Assembly (NCBI GenBank): GCA_903813345.2
Contig: CAIIXF020000001.1
Coordinates: 186,001 to 250,000 of the forward strand
Length of the DNA stretch: 64,000 bases
Source of the DNA: Owenia fusiformis
Lineage: Eukaryota; Annelida; Polychaeta; Sabellida; Oweniidae
Reading direction: 5' to 3'
Shown here: in pieces, positions 36,201 through 50,700 of the stretch
How the letters are laid out: each line of letters starts with the position of its first letter
How positions within the stretch are numbered: the stretch's first letter is position 1
Program-made: the position numbers and the translations under genes
The notes under the pieces: generated by a model
Told to the model about the DNA's origin: nothing
Seen by the model: only the letters and a program-made list of their open reading frames with translations
The model's database searches: none

Positions 36201-39200
36201 TTTGACCTGGAAATTGATATACGTACAATGTTTTCCATGATTATTTCACCCTCCACAGCGCACGAACATGTATTAGGAAATGAAATGCTTACCCCCAACA
36301 CAGTTTGGTGTTGACCCTGACCATGTCTGATCAGCCTTGCATGTCCTGGTGTTGGCTGGGGTGTCCAATGCGTAGCCATCTAGGCAGCCATATGTAGCTA
36401 CACTGCCAATCTGAAATGAGACAGAATGTAGAATCTCTCTTGGCACACAATGGGCTTCATAGAGAGCCTATTGGCATTTGGCAAAATGATCAATTGATGT
36501 TAAATGTTGAATGTTATCTTTAATCTTTATCCTATTACCTATTTACATACATAGCTAGTTCCTTGAACTGTATATCATATGTGTATTTATCAATTGCCTT
36601 TTGTAGATGTGGAACAAATGGGATAATTCTTTATAAAAATGAATTTTTAAAACACAGGAACCAAGAATTTGAGAAAAAAACAAAATGATGAAAATAGGAA
36701 GAGAAGAAAGTAGATCTTACTTCAGCTCCACTTGTGAGGCGGAGATATCCAAAAGCAGGTACACCAGGGTCTCCACACTGTATAAACCCACAGCTATCAG
36801 ACTGACCCTCCCAGGTGCCATCTGCCTTACACACATAGCTATTCTCCACCCTCCCTGATCTCAGTGACAGGCCACCCTGACACTTTTGCTTAGCAACACA
36901 ACCAGTGCAGAAGTACTCATCCTTGTTGCTAAGGAAACCATTGTCAAGATTGGGAATTTTGGCAGCATCACATCCAACAACTATTTCAAAAAAAAAGAGA
37001 ATTAATTAATACAGTAAAATGTGTTTAGATATACAAGTTTTACTGTACACAAACCATTTTACAAACAATATTTAAAGGGATCTGCATTGTAATTGTTGGT
37101 CCATTTATTGTACCTTTGTAGCTGATCCAGAATCCTTTTTCCTTTCTGTTAGACAGAAACAGATTTGTTTTAAATAGAATGGTCACTTCATTACTGGTGC
37201 TCACATAGGGTGCCTGAGGGGATGATCCACAGTACCTGATAACATAAGAATATATAACAAAATAAAATATAGAAACAACCATCAAAATCAAATGTTTGTA
37301 AATATTTTACATGGATGCTGGGATTTCTGCATTCATCCCTGAAGGATATATTGAGAAAAATATGTTAATTTGAAGTGAAGTAGTTTCAAAGGCTTTTTAA
37401 ATCATTATTTGCTCCAAATGACAGTTGCCTTTCATGCATCCTAATAACACCAACACATTCATGAACATAGAGGCTAAGGAATCCACCAAACAAGCTCTAT
37501 GAATTACTTAATACACTAATCTCAGTACCTTTTAGATGTGCCATCTTTGTTTATTACATCCAAATAGTCAGCATCACCACATTTGCTCCCAGTATAGACT
37601 GCAAACTCATTAAAGGTGATGCGAACCCTCTGCCCTAGCCCTGCTTTGACCTTCCAAGGACAGTTTAGAAGAGCACTGTACTTCCTTGGGTAGTTAGGGC
37701 TGAATATATCACCCTCAGGGAGTGGCATCTGGTCTGACCCACAGGTGGCAAAAGCTAAAGATAACAAAGATAGGGCAGTAATATCTATGTATCAGTTATG
37801 TATATGTGTATGTTGTGAAAATTAAAACAGACAAAAAGCCCAAAGTTTATAAATATTTTTGCATTCTATTGTTCAGGTGATATACAAAAATTCATTGCAA
37901 TCTCTGTGTGTGAGAATAGTAATATGATATGCCATTAAGCCCATTACCTTTATATTTAAGTGAGAATCCTTTAGCACTGGGTACAGCACTCTTACGCTTC
38001 AACTCTAAACAGACCCAGACACCACTTGAGAAAAACACATCTGGCAGTTTGTCCTGAATTCTTGCACTTGACACAGAACTGGTAAAAGCAGGAGAAATGA
38101 AAAATGTACATGTACGTGGTTGGACATTAACATATTCTACTTGAATAAATGTACATATATATGGTTGACCTGATTAAAACATTCTACTTTCCATATTCTC
38201 AATAATTAGTGCCCAGGGTATTTAGCAAATTTAAAATACATCCTTCAGATCATTCTAATAAGCGCCCATATATGAAGTCAAAATTCCCCGGGAATTTCAT
38301 GCATGGCAATTTTTCCTGCCAAGAATGCCATATTTGCAACATCAAAACAAAGTAACAGCATAGTTTTACAATAAAAAGCAAGGATTTAAGTAGACAATAT
38401 AGACAGAGATTGAAGAAATCCCCAACAGGGTCCCTCAAATGGGAGGTATTGTTTTCCCCCGATTATCTTCCATATTTCCACTAGAGACTGTTGGATATAA
38501 ATCTCAAGTTATACCTTATCTTTTTAATTTGATGATAGTCTTTTTTGAAAGTCATGTTAAAGGCGAGAAATGTTAAAAAGAAACGTGAAATGTGACAATG
38601 TTTTAACGTGGGCAGACGAAACTATTTTGGTAAAATGCCGATCAGAATTCCTAACCTTGACCTAATACCCTTCATTCATTATAGACTATTTTGAGATAAT
38701 ATTAGTTTAGTATGATGAGGGGAGCACCCAATGATAGATTCATTGGGAGGATGCACCAAATTACAAAATGTGTCACGTTTACGGCAGTTTAGTATAAGTA
38801 CTCTAGTATTGCCCACTCAAAGGACGATTCTCGGTTTGGAGAACGAAGTTCATCAATCTAAATGAGCATTATCCCTGCTTCGGACAAATTTGATTTTTTT
38901 TACATAACATAGATTTGAGTGTCTTCTTTTGAATAGTCATAATTTAATTTGGGTAATATTTCTAGATTTTTCGCAAAAAAATATTAGCGCAGCACACTGA
39001 TGAACTTCTTTCCTCAAATCGAGACTTGTATTTTATTGAATCGGTCTAATTGAGCGTTATCCCTGCTTCAGACCAAGTTGTTATTTTTACATCTTGTAGA
39101 TTTAAATGTCTTCTTTTGAATATTCATAATTTAATTTGGGTAATATTTCTATATTTTTCATGAAAAAAATTATTAGCCCAGGAGACTGTTCTCCAAACCG

Positions 39201-41695
39201 AGAATCGTCCTTTCTTTGGAAATTCAATTTTTTCTGATGTACATGTACATGGTTGGCCATTAAAACATTCAACTTAATAACGCAGATGCGAGTAGGTAGT
39301 TACCAGTTTCACCACCAGGTGGCTCGTTCGGGTCAGATAGCATGGCGGGTATAGAAGAAAGTTCCCTTTAACTTAAATTACATCTGTTTTAGTGCTTCTA
39401 TTTTCATATAACCCTTATGTATCTAATAGTCATGCAAATTAAAATATGTCCAGTAAAAGAAAATGTTATCTGTCCAACACAAGAAAAGATATTTCACTTT
39501 TTCTGATTTTGTAACATGGGGTCTATGGGGAATCAACCCGAACAAGAAGTCACATTTTCAAAAAAAATTAAATTTTCAAAGTTGATAAACAACTTTCGAA
39601 ACCATATTTTTAGATGTACTTTAACATGTAGATTTCAAATATGATATCACTTTGACTGAATTTTGAATATTTAATGACGTAAATCAAGATTATTTCTACT
39701 TGCATCTAGTCTATTGTGGAGCTGGCTTCTCTGAAGTTGTGAGAATAATCTTTATGAATCTTGGAGTATTATCTTAATTTGGGACTTTAACCTTCTTGAA
39801 TTTAGAAACAAACGTTCCTGAATTTAAATGCATAATCTTCATAAATCTAAAAGGACCTTTCAGGAAGAATCTTGGAGTATTATCTTAATTTGGGACTTTA
39901 ACCTTCTTGAATTTAGAAACATAAACGTTCATGAATTTAAATGCATAATCCTCATAAATCTAAAAGGACCTTTCAGGAAGAATCTTGGAGTATTATCTTA
40001 ATTTGGGACTATAACCTTCTTGAATTTAGAAACATAAACGTTCCTGAATTTAAATGCATAATCTTCATAAATCTAAAAGGAGCATAATACAAGTATTCAT
40101 GAATGTAGGATCACATGTAATATTCCTGGATTTCCTCAATGTATTAGCCTGGGTTACACCGAAAATATGTAAGAGTAGTGATATGTTGAATCAATTCCTA
40201 TCAACTCATAATGTAAGTACTGGTATACAAGGGAAGTAATAGATTATGACATAATCTTACTTGTATCTCCTGAGTCTCCTGCTGGGAGCTACAAGGACAT
40301 TGTCACTGCAATATGGCCCATCATAGATGGTTAACACATCTCCCTTGTTTAGCTTTACATCAGTTAGATATAACCTGGAGCGGAACCCAGTTGGGACCCT
40401 AATCTATAAATTGAACATTTTGAGACATTACACTTTGGTTAAGTATTACATACTCTTAATTTCATCATGAGCAATTCAAGAGCTAGTTTGAAAGCCCATG
40501 ATTCCATTTCAAACATAATATATGTTAGAATTGGAAGACTGGTTGATAAATATTTTCAACATCCTGGTAGTGTAAAAGAGGTGATCATTTAATTTCTTAT
40601 ATGAGAGTGATATTTATGAACACCCCTCATATATTCTAAATCCTTATTATCATGTTTCATACCTTAAATTCCCTGAATCTTTCATGAAGTGGAATTATAT
40701 CCATTACAGTAATCATTTATAAATTAGTTCCCACCTTGTTAATACATAGATCTCCTGGTGTGTTGTAAGGTTTGGGGTAATTCTCTGAGGTGATTAGTCC
40801 TTCCATTCTATAGGCCCAGTTACTTCCACACTTTGACACTGAAATAGAGCAACATTGCAATGACTTTAGAACACATCCACTATTTACACGCCACAAAATG
40901 AAATACATGTGTTCATCATACAAACAAACATCCTAGGAACCTTATAAATGTGACTAATGGGTAACATTTGTCATTAACAGATGATATGACCAAAAACAAA
41001 CACCGTATATGTCAATAATGCTATTTTATAATCAACCTACCTACAGGTGGTGCTGTTGGAATAGTCCTTGGGATAAGTCTGGTTGTTGTAACTTGGACTA
41101 AAATAAATATTCAACATTCAGATAGAAAACATTTGGTTCAGATATGAAACATTCAAATAAAGTAAATCCTGCGAACCAGGAATGCCCTCCTGACTGACCA
41201 AAACTGTTAGACATGCGTTCCCTATAGAGAGGTTTCAAGTTTTGGGTTACCCCAAAATGAACCCCAGTGAAAAGTCGTTTGCGGGCCAAAAACGTCACAA
41301 AACATTTAAATATTGCTTGGCTACCATGTGTATTAAAATGAAACAGTTGCCATATTACTGATTAGATGACATGTCCAAATACATCCATTATTAATTATTT
41401 TGACCACGATGTCGACTGTATCATCCTATCGATAAGTGCGGGACGTCGACTATAGTCAACTTTGCACACATACTATTCTGTATACCCTATATAGCACACA
41501 TACAATTCTGTATTTTCATTCTATTCATAGATGTCAGGCTATGTCTAGCCCCATGGATTATATTTGTACTAGACGAAACAAGAACAAACAGGAAGTTAAT
41601 GATATTTTCATAAAATAAATCAATGTTTTCTCCAATATTATTAGACTCCAGATTGAAAATCTGGAGTCTATTGTTTTTGCCAGTTTTCCTATTAT

Positions 41696-41734
<39 letters not shown>

Positions 41735-44700
41735 GAACACTTTTTCTCAGCAACTAGAAGAATTTACTTTAACCTACTTACATGGCTAACATAGCCCATC
41801 AACCTAATTTCTGGGAAATTAGGTCAAATTTTTATCTAGGTCAAAAGTCAAGAACTAGGTCAAATTTAGGTCAAATCAACATTCTGTCAATTATCTTCGT
41901 TGTTGTTTGTCCTTGCTTCTTTATCTTTTTTTTCATCATGTAGCTTAGAAAAAAACAAATCGATAATGTGCCATCCGTTTTTTGATTACTCTTACCGATT
42001 TTGAGATATGGCGTCCGGAATGTAGGTCAAACTAAAAAGTTAACCAAATTTAACATATGAGCTATGAAATAAGTGTAGAATTTTCTCAGGAATCTGAATC
42101 TGTAAACCTCCGGTTCGAAAGTTATGGTGTTTTGAAAATTTCGAGAAAAATCGATCTGATGATATCCTGATAGAAAGTCAAGAGTAGCAAAGAAAATATA
42201 GAAAAAAAGATCCATCCTTCCTTCCTATCCTGTCTGATCATATCCTTCTCCTTTCTATCCTTTCCTTCCTATCCTACCCTTCCTTCCTATTCTATATCCT
42301 ATCCTATCCTAGAACTGGGTCAAATCTTACATTTTCAATATTCTATCAATTATCTTCGTCGTTATTTATCGAAACATCTTCATCTTTTTTCCATCATGTA
42401 GCTTATAAACAGCCCTTTTATAAGTGTGCCATCCGTTTTTTGATTACTCTTACTGATTTTGAAATATGGCATCTGGAAAGTAGGTCAAAACAAAAAGTTC
42501 TCCAAATTCAATGTATGAATTATGAGTTAGGGGTAGAATTTTGTCAGGAATCCGAATCTGCAAACCAAATTTCGATCCGATTTCCCGTTCGGAAGTTATG
42601 GCGTTTTGAAAGCTCAAAAATCGCTAAATTTGGTGCTTCATGTTAAGTCAATGGGAAAAAAGACTTTTTTGAATTGTAAAATATGAGATATAGACTGAGT
42701 GCAGCTTAACATAATGAATTCCTATAAAAGAAGGGATTTGGACACCAAAATCTTAAGGTCAAAATCTAGGTCAAATTCATAGTTTTTTCTAATTTTTACA
42801 CTACACTACACTTAAATGATTAGCCTAACTGTATATCACTTAGAACAACAATATTAGTTCAGATACCTTCACATTGTCTGTAGACTTTGTCCCATTGGCC
42901 ATCTTGTTTACACATGGACTTTACAGTGACTTCTCCATTTATGAAATATCCCAGGTTACACCTGATAGTCACAGTGTCACCATACATCTGAGCGCCGAAG
43001 TACAGCTTCCCATTCTTCACAGGAGGGTAATTTGGACACTTTACAGCTGGGAACAAATATAGGTTAACACAATATGTATCGTTTGATTATGTGAAGTAAA
43101 ATTAAAACAATTTTTAGAATTTTCAAATATTTTCATGATCTGTAATTAAAGAAACAATTCTGAACAAGACATTATTATAATATATACTATATATATAAGA
43201 AACATATTTAATGATCATTGAAAACAATCAAAATTCAAAATATTACAAAAATTGTCCATCAAGGTAATTTTAGCTTGAAAAGATTGTTAACATCACATTT
43301 TCTGTTTTCATTTTCTGGCTTCTTAGGCTTTCAGATATAACGTGCATTTTTAGTCGTTCAGATATAACATGTGTTCTTACCTATACATATAGGAGAATCA
43401 CCAGACCATGTGCCATCAGCCTGGCATTCTCTGAGAGAGAGGCCTCTGAGGACATATCCCTGGGTACAGCTGTAATATGCCTTGGTCTTGTACTGGTTAT
43501 AGTCTCCCTGTCTGTTGGTGGTCACTACGCCCTTCGGGTGCAAGTCTGGGGCGCCACAGGTAATATCTGTTATTTGGAGAAAACGTATGAAGATCATTCA
43601 AGAAGTACAGATACTTGTATAACTAGAAAACAGCAAATCCTACCAAACAAAATATGGTTTTGATCATTTTTTCTTGAGCAGAGCTCCTTTGTCCCTAGGT
43701 ATCAGCATGTAAAAAAACAGATCCATCCAATGGGATTTGAGTTATCAAAGATTATGTTTTTTCACGTTTTATCTATCTAGATATTCTGAAAAATTCTCTC
43801 ATTTTCAAAGCAGCAGTCATCTTGAAAAAATATTTACCAATATGCATCTCTCTACAAAATATTAAGAAAATTGATCAACTAGTATTTTAGTTATGCTCAG
43901 AACAGACGGATTAACAGACAGATAGATCACTATATCCCTACCAAATTTCATTCATTGGGATAATTACTCATATCTGTCATTTTGAAAAATGAGGTAAAGA
44001 GAAATACCCTACCTGAAGTAAAACTTACATGTTCATGTATCATAAAAATTTTAACAATAAAAATAATTAAAATCATTCTCCATAGCATAAGATTCTACTC
44101 TATGCAGGGCAGATCATTGATAGCCAAGCATGATGTTCTGGAAGGGGAGGAACTCTTCATCACTTACTCTCACAAGATGGTATTATGTCTCCCAGGTTCC
44201 AGTTGCCATCCTCTCCGCATTGCACAGTTGTAGTCCCACCAAGGAGGTAGGTACCAGGTACGGGGCAAGTGAACCTAGCAACACTTCCAAATGTGTCTCC
44301 ATCTATACTCAGTTTACCATTAGGCTCTGGGGCAAACAAAGGTCCAGGGCAGTGTGTAACTGAAAATTTAAACAAGGCATTAACATACAAAATGTCCCCA
44401 CCTGCCATTTGTTACACAAGCTGACTGCCGAACATCATCCACAAAAAGAGACATACATGTTGTACAATATGTCACCACTTGTCATCAGCTGCTTGTGGTG
44501 GTAACATAAAAACAAATATTAATATACTATTAGTTAATCTGTTACATTGATGATGATTGAATGCCCAAAACTGAAATAGTTTGAGATTTTCTTACATGAA
44601 TCATACATGAACATTTGAAATCAATCCATCAAATGGTTCACTTGGAAATGCATAGACAAGACTTTACAGACAAGATTTTAGAATGGAAAACACCAAAATG

Positions 44701-47700
44701 GCAGACAATAAAAAAAAAAGCAGACATAGGTTTTAGTCAATTTATTAAACAAAATTATCGCATACAACTACAGCAAACCTAATATTTTTAAAGCAACTAA
44801 ATAGTTTAATAATGACATCTCAAAAAGATCTTATTAATATGATAGAAAGTATTATGGCTTGCTGACTTTTTTAAGATGTTTATTGGAGTCAGAATTAGGG
44901 TTTAGGCGTGCATTCAGAGGGATCTGAATTATCAAACATATTTATGGAAACATTCCCACCAGCCTAAACCTAGCTCTACCAAGCCCAATACTGCATGAAT
45001 GAACTATGAATTTCAAGTAAATTCTAACCTCCAAAGTCTAATACAATACACAGATCTATTTATTTTTGAAGATCTGAAAAGATGATATCTGTACCTGCTT
45101 GAAAGTTATAGCATTTATAAACTGTGGAGGTCCAAATTCCAATAAAACCCTAGTTACCATGATAACCAATCAAATTTCAGCTCCCAAAGTCTGATCCAAT
45201 CATTGTCAAAGATCTGGAAAAATGAGACATGTATCTCCCTTATTTCAAAATTTATAGCATCCATCCAATGTGGGGGTCAGAATTTCTCAAAAACCCTGGT
45301 TACCATGGCAACCAATCATATACCAGCTCCCAAAGTACGTTACAATACTTAAAACTAGATAACGGCAACTCCGCGGAGTAGCAAATCCCAACGAACAAAA
45401 TATCAATTACTGAATTCCAATCAATTATACTCATTACTTTGGTTAAAATTGAAAAAATTAGATTTTAGAATTGCGAATTCCTGCAAAGCACCCATTTTGA
45501 ATTTTCGGAGATACAAATCTGAAAAATAATACCCTAATTGTGATCTACTCCAAAATTCCTTCAATTTGAGTATAATATAGGCATACTTTGAAGGGATCGA
45601 AAAATTATTGCGAAATCGTACATTAGACGGCCATTTTGAATTTTACGAGGCTCGAATCAGAAAAAAAATACAACATCTGCAATCTACTCTTAATTGCCTT
45701 TCATTTGAGTATAATAAAGCTATACTTCAGAAAGAAAATTTCTGTTTTCCTGTCCCCCCATGCACGGCCCCTGGGGGTCAGGATGAAAAACACGGAATAT
45801 ATGTGAAATAGATAAATGTTGTGAATATACTACCAAAATTTCAAACAATAATATTAATTACTTTGGTTTAGAATGAAAAATTTATGATTTTTGCGAAAAA
45901 GTCCCGTCATTTTTAAAGTGGCGGCCATCTTGAAAAACCTTTTTTGCATAAAACTATTCACCAATATACATCTTTCCACTAAATATGAAGAAAATCCATC
46001 TACTAGTATTTGAGTTATCTTCCGGACAGACGGACAGACTGACTGACGGATGGACAGATGGACGGACGAAGGGCTTCACTATATCCCTACCGAACTTCGT
46101 TCGTTGGGATAATCAACCATTTACGAAGATCTGAAAAAAATGAGACCTGTATCTCCCTTATTTTATTTTTTTAAAATTTATTTATTTCTTATTTCCTTCA
46201 AAATACAAATTATTTACAGTGGACACCTAAAATAGGTGTATATACTGCTTGATAAACATAAATTGAATATAATAATAGCGCAAATAAATAAATAGGTATA
46301 AATAAGAGCACATCAATAGTTGTTGGGTAGGAGCAGGAGGAGTGACAGTAAATTGAAGTAGAGTATGATATGGTGATAATCTTAGGACAAATATTGCTGG
46401 AGATGATTAATTGTAATTAAATGCCTTTAAGACCCAGAATGATATATTTGGTGATATAGAGTCTAATCTAAAGAAATTTTATCTATCAAATACTTTTTGT
46501 ATCTTATCTTAAAAATATTCAAAGAAGAACTTCCTCTTATTGGCCTTTCAATACTGTTCCATATCCATTGACCTTGAATCTTATTTCAAAAGTTAATGCA
46601 TCCATCCAATGTGGGGGTTCGATTCTGCGAAATAGACCCTTGTATAAGTCATGGACCCATATAAGGCCAAAATCTTAGATTCTGTGGACTGATCTTTACA
46701 TAAGATTGTTGATAGTACATCATAAAAGCTATCTATGAAGTTTTTCACCTTGAAGGAAATGTTGTTCATAATAGATGTTACCATAAACATCTCAGTTTGA
46801 TACTCGATCAACACTTGAAATTTGACGAGCACATGAAGTGCCTTGTAATAAAGATCAATAAATTGCTTAGTCCGTTGTGTGCTTTGAGGTTAAAGCTACC
46901 AAGTAAACATATGCAGAATATTTTCCAATCCTTTATACTACCTCACTTCGAGTACTGTGATATTGTCTTTGGGTGTGCAAGTGCTACTTGTTTGCAACTT
47001 CTGGACTCATTATATTACAGATCTGCAGTACATGTCTTTGGGGCTATGCATGGTTCAAGCACGGCAAAGGTCTTAAATGCATTAAACTGGTTACCACTTG
47101 AAACACGAAGATATCATCACAGAATGTACCTTATGTATAAAGTATCTAACTCACTGTCCGTCTCCTATGTTAACGAAATTTTTGAGAAATATGAGCATCG
47201 TAACATCAATGTAAATCTAAGGCACATTAGAAAGTACCAACTTCCGAGGAAGAGGGGCAGCTTATTGTCACGATCGTGTGTTTTCAGATGCATAACAGAA
47301 TGGAATGGTCTTAACGCCGACACTAGAAATTCTCAATCATTGACCTCCTTTAAAAGGCGTTTTAAATTGATGCATGGCAACTCATTGATTACAACCATGG
47401 ATATGGAAATTAAAAGGAGTCAAGAGATACCATTAAATAGAATCAGATGTGATTTATTCCTTCGCTCCCAGTTTCATGCTCACAACTTTACTACTGTGGA
47501 TTCGCCTGTTTGTTTATGTGGCGTTGAATCTGAAACGTTGAGACATTTTTTCTTCAGATGTAATCTTACAAAGACAACCATGAAAACTTTGTTCAGTGAA
47601 GTCCAGCATAATTTCCCAGAAATTAATTTTAAAGTTATGCCCCAACTTGAAAAAATACATACCCTGCTCTATGGTAGCGACATGTTGAGCAAAGCAAAAA

Positions 47701-50700
47701 ACATAGAATTGATAAAACTATTCGCATCTCACCTCGAAACCATAAGTAATCAAAGATTAGAATACTATACGGCCTATTGAACAGCCCCATTTTAGTCACA
47801 CACATACACATGAAGTGTTTTTATTTTGTATCTTTGATCTATTTATATTATTTATATCATATGTCATTTCAATATATACAAAGACATGGCTAGTAATGCC
47901 AGAATGGCACAGCCATTGAAATAAATTTATATAAAAAAAACAAAAAAAACTCCACTTATTCAAAATGGATGCTTTGATCGAGCCAACATGACCAAAACCT
48001 AATCAGATATAGAATGAAGTGAGTTGAAGAAGATGTTAAAAGTTTTAAGGGAACAGTGAAGCCTTGATATCTGTTTTTCTACTATATTTGGCATTTTATT
48101 CTTTACCCATGTGGTACCTCACTAATGTGCCATATCAAACCATTGTGTCCCGTGTCCATGGATGGACAGACAGACAGATGGCCTAGGCAGACAATATGTC
48201 CCCAAACTATGAGGGGAGGGAACATAAAGGAAATGATAAAGTATTGGAAAAGATATCAAATATCAGTTAAACACCATTTTTGGTGAGACAACAGTTGAAG
48301 CCTTCCACTTACTGTTACATATTGGATCTGCGTCTGTCCATGTGCCATCACTTAGACACGTCCTCTCTGCAGCACCAATCAGATTGTAGCCTTTGTTACA
48401 CTTGTACTTGACAACACTGCCAACCTTCCAGCTGTCAGCAATGATGTAACCATTCAAGGGATCTCCAGGATCTCCACATTCCGTAATAGCACCTGCACCT
48501 ACAGACAAACAAAATAACTATTCACGGGGCCTTGAGGATGTCCACACTCAGTGATAGCTCCATGACAACCATGTAAAGACAACAAATAGAACTGTCTATG
48601 GTCTCTGGCCAGGATAAAGATAGCAGGTCCTGTCAGATTAATATGGAGACCTGTTTCTACATATACCTTACAAATATCAATAGGATGGGGAAATTCAACC
48701 CCTAAAATAGAATAAGATGGGAAATTTAATCCTTTACAAATAAATAGAACAGATGGGAGAACATTACAGGCTAGAAAAACCTCCAACTCTCCTAAACTTG
48801 ACGATGATGAACAAAATTCGAGGGGTCTCCACACTCCACACTCAGTGATAGCTCCAGGACCCACAGACAACAAAATAACCATTTTAGTGACCTTTTATTT
48901 GCTCATCGTATAGGAAAAATTGTCCATTTTGAAAACTGTTTGGATGGTGTATAAATGGGCCAAATTAGGATGCAATGTATCTCTTTGCTGGTTAATATGT
49001 GAGTGTAAACTCTTGGGCAATAGGTAAAAGCTGAAAACATTTATGAAAAGATCGAATTATTTTTTGGTGGATATTTATGAGACGGATACAACGTAACTCT
49101 TTAAGGGGTATCCAGGATCTCCACACAGAGTGTTACATGTACTTGTTGTCCAGCCTCGTAGGTCCAGGACCTACAAAATAACCATTCATGGGTCTCCAGG
49201 ATCTCCAACCCCGGATATCCACACTAAGTTATAACTCCTTGTTTATAGCTCCAGGACTTGCAGACAACAAAATATCTTCATTCTACATTTATATCAATAT
49301 TTAGATGGATTTAGCCACAAAAGGCCATATTCACGGGAGACAATCAGACTGAAGACAAAGCAGCGGCTGTGACTTGCGCACTACAGTAGGTAACATTAAT
49401 TGGAAGCTAAGTCCAAATAATAAGATTAAAATTTTGGATATGACATTTAGTAGAACCACCAGTGTTACGGATCTTGTACAGGACAATTTTGAGCCAAAAA
49501 TACACTTAAGGACCCATGGCCTTGTGGTCATGAGACCTCAGTAGGTGTTTTGTGATTAAGCTGACCAAAATTTGAATCAAAAAAATTAATTTGAAAAACA
49601 AACTTTTTTGACCTTTTGGAGCCTACTGAAGGTCAAGTTAAGGTCAAATCTTAAATCTAAGGTCAGCTTTGAACTCCTGAGAACATGAAGATGATTTCTG
49701 AAAATAAATTTGGTAAAATTGAAGCAAGTTGAAAAATAACCTATTTTTACCATTTCTTGATGACAAATATCTCAAATATGGTAAAAATGTAATGATGGCA
49801 TACTCAGTTTTAATTAGTGCAGCCAATGCTGATGGGTGTATGAGGGACAAAATAACATTTTCTGTATAATTTATCCAAGGCAATGATTTATCCAAACCCG
49901 CCCTATTGGGTATTGTAGCCTCATTTTGAATTGCGCGAGTCAGAGTCTCAAGCTGTGTCTTTGATTTGATTGTCCACTGTGATATAGGACAACATTATTA
50001 CAACAGAGCAGCACAGTGCCTTCCATCTTATGCATACATGTTGCGATTGGGCGATGAAACAAGAAGCTCACTAGTTCAAGTCACTGGTGATTTACACTCT
50101 TCAGAAAAACTAACAAGGCATTAACATGACAAAATGTGACCACCTAGTTGCTCACAATATTATTGGTTCAATCTTAATGCACTTAGAGCATGCACTTAGA
50201 GTTTGCTTTTTCTTATTTTTGAGGTTATGAGCATTGGCTATCAATTTCTAATTTTTTCTTCAACATGAATTGTAATGACTTCAGTATGAATGAAATGTCC
50301 CTTGGTCTTTGATTGTGATATCGGTTCTTGAATGGTGGGGGGGAGGGGGTATTGGACATTGTTTCTTTTCACGTTAGATCATGGTTTTGGGCTATATGGG
50401 GTTTGTTTTTCTTGACTGGTATGCACTTAGAGTTTGCTTTTTCTTGCTAAGTTCCATTACAACTTTTGGTCCTTTCCCTTTGGCACTAGTGCTTATATAT
50501 TAAATCAGATTTGAATTCCTGAGAACTTGTAGATGATTTTGAGAAAAAAATTGTCAATTGAAGCAGGTTGAAAAAAGACCTTTTTGACCCCAAGAAGGTC
50601 ATTGATGGGCAATCATGGTGAAATCTCAAATATTTAAAGTCATCTTTTTTACCTTTTTTGACATTGAAAAGGTCACTGAAAAAGTGTAGATGATTTTGAA

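Noticed and set aside
41487-41753. Minus-strand frame with KKERKKER repeats
   Set aside because: Translation of the TTTC microsatellite; no other support.
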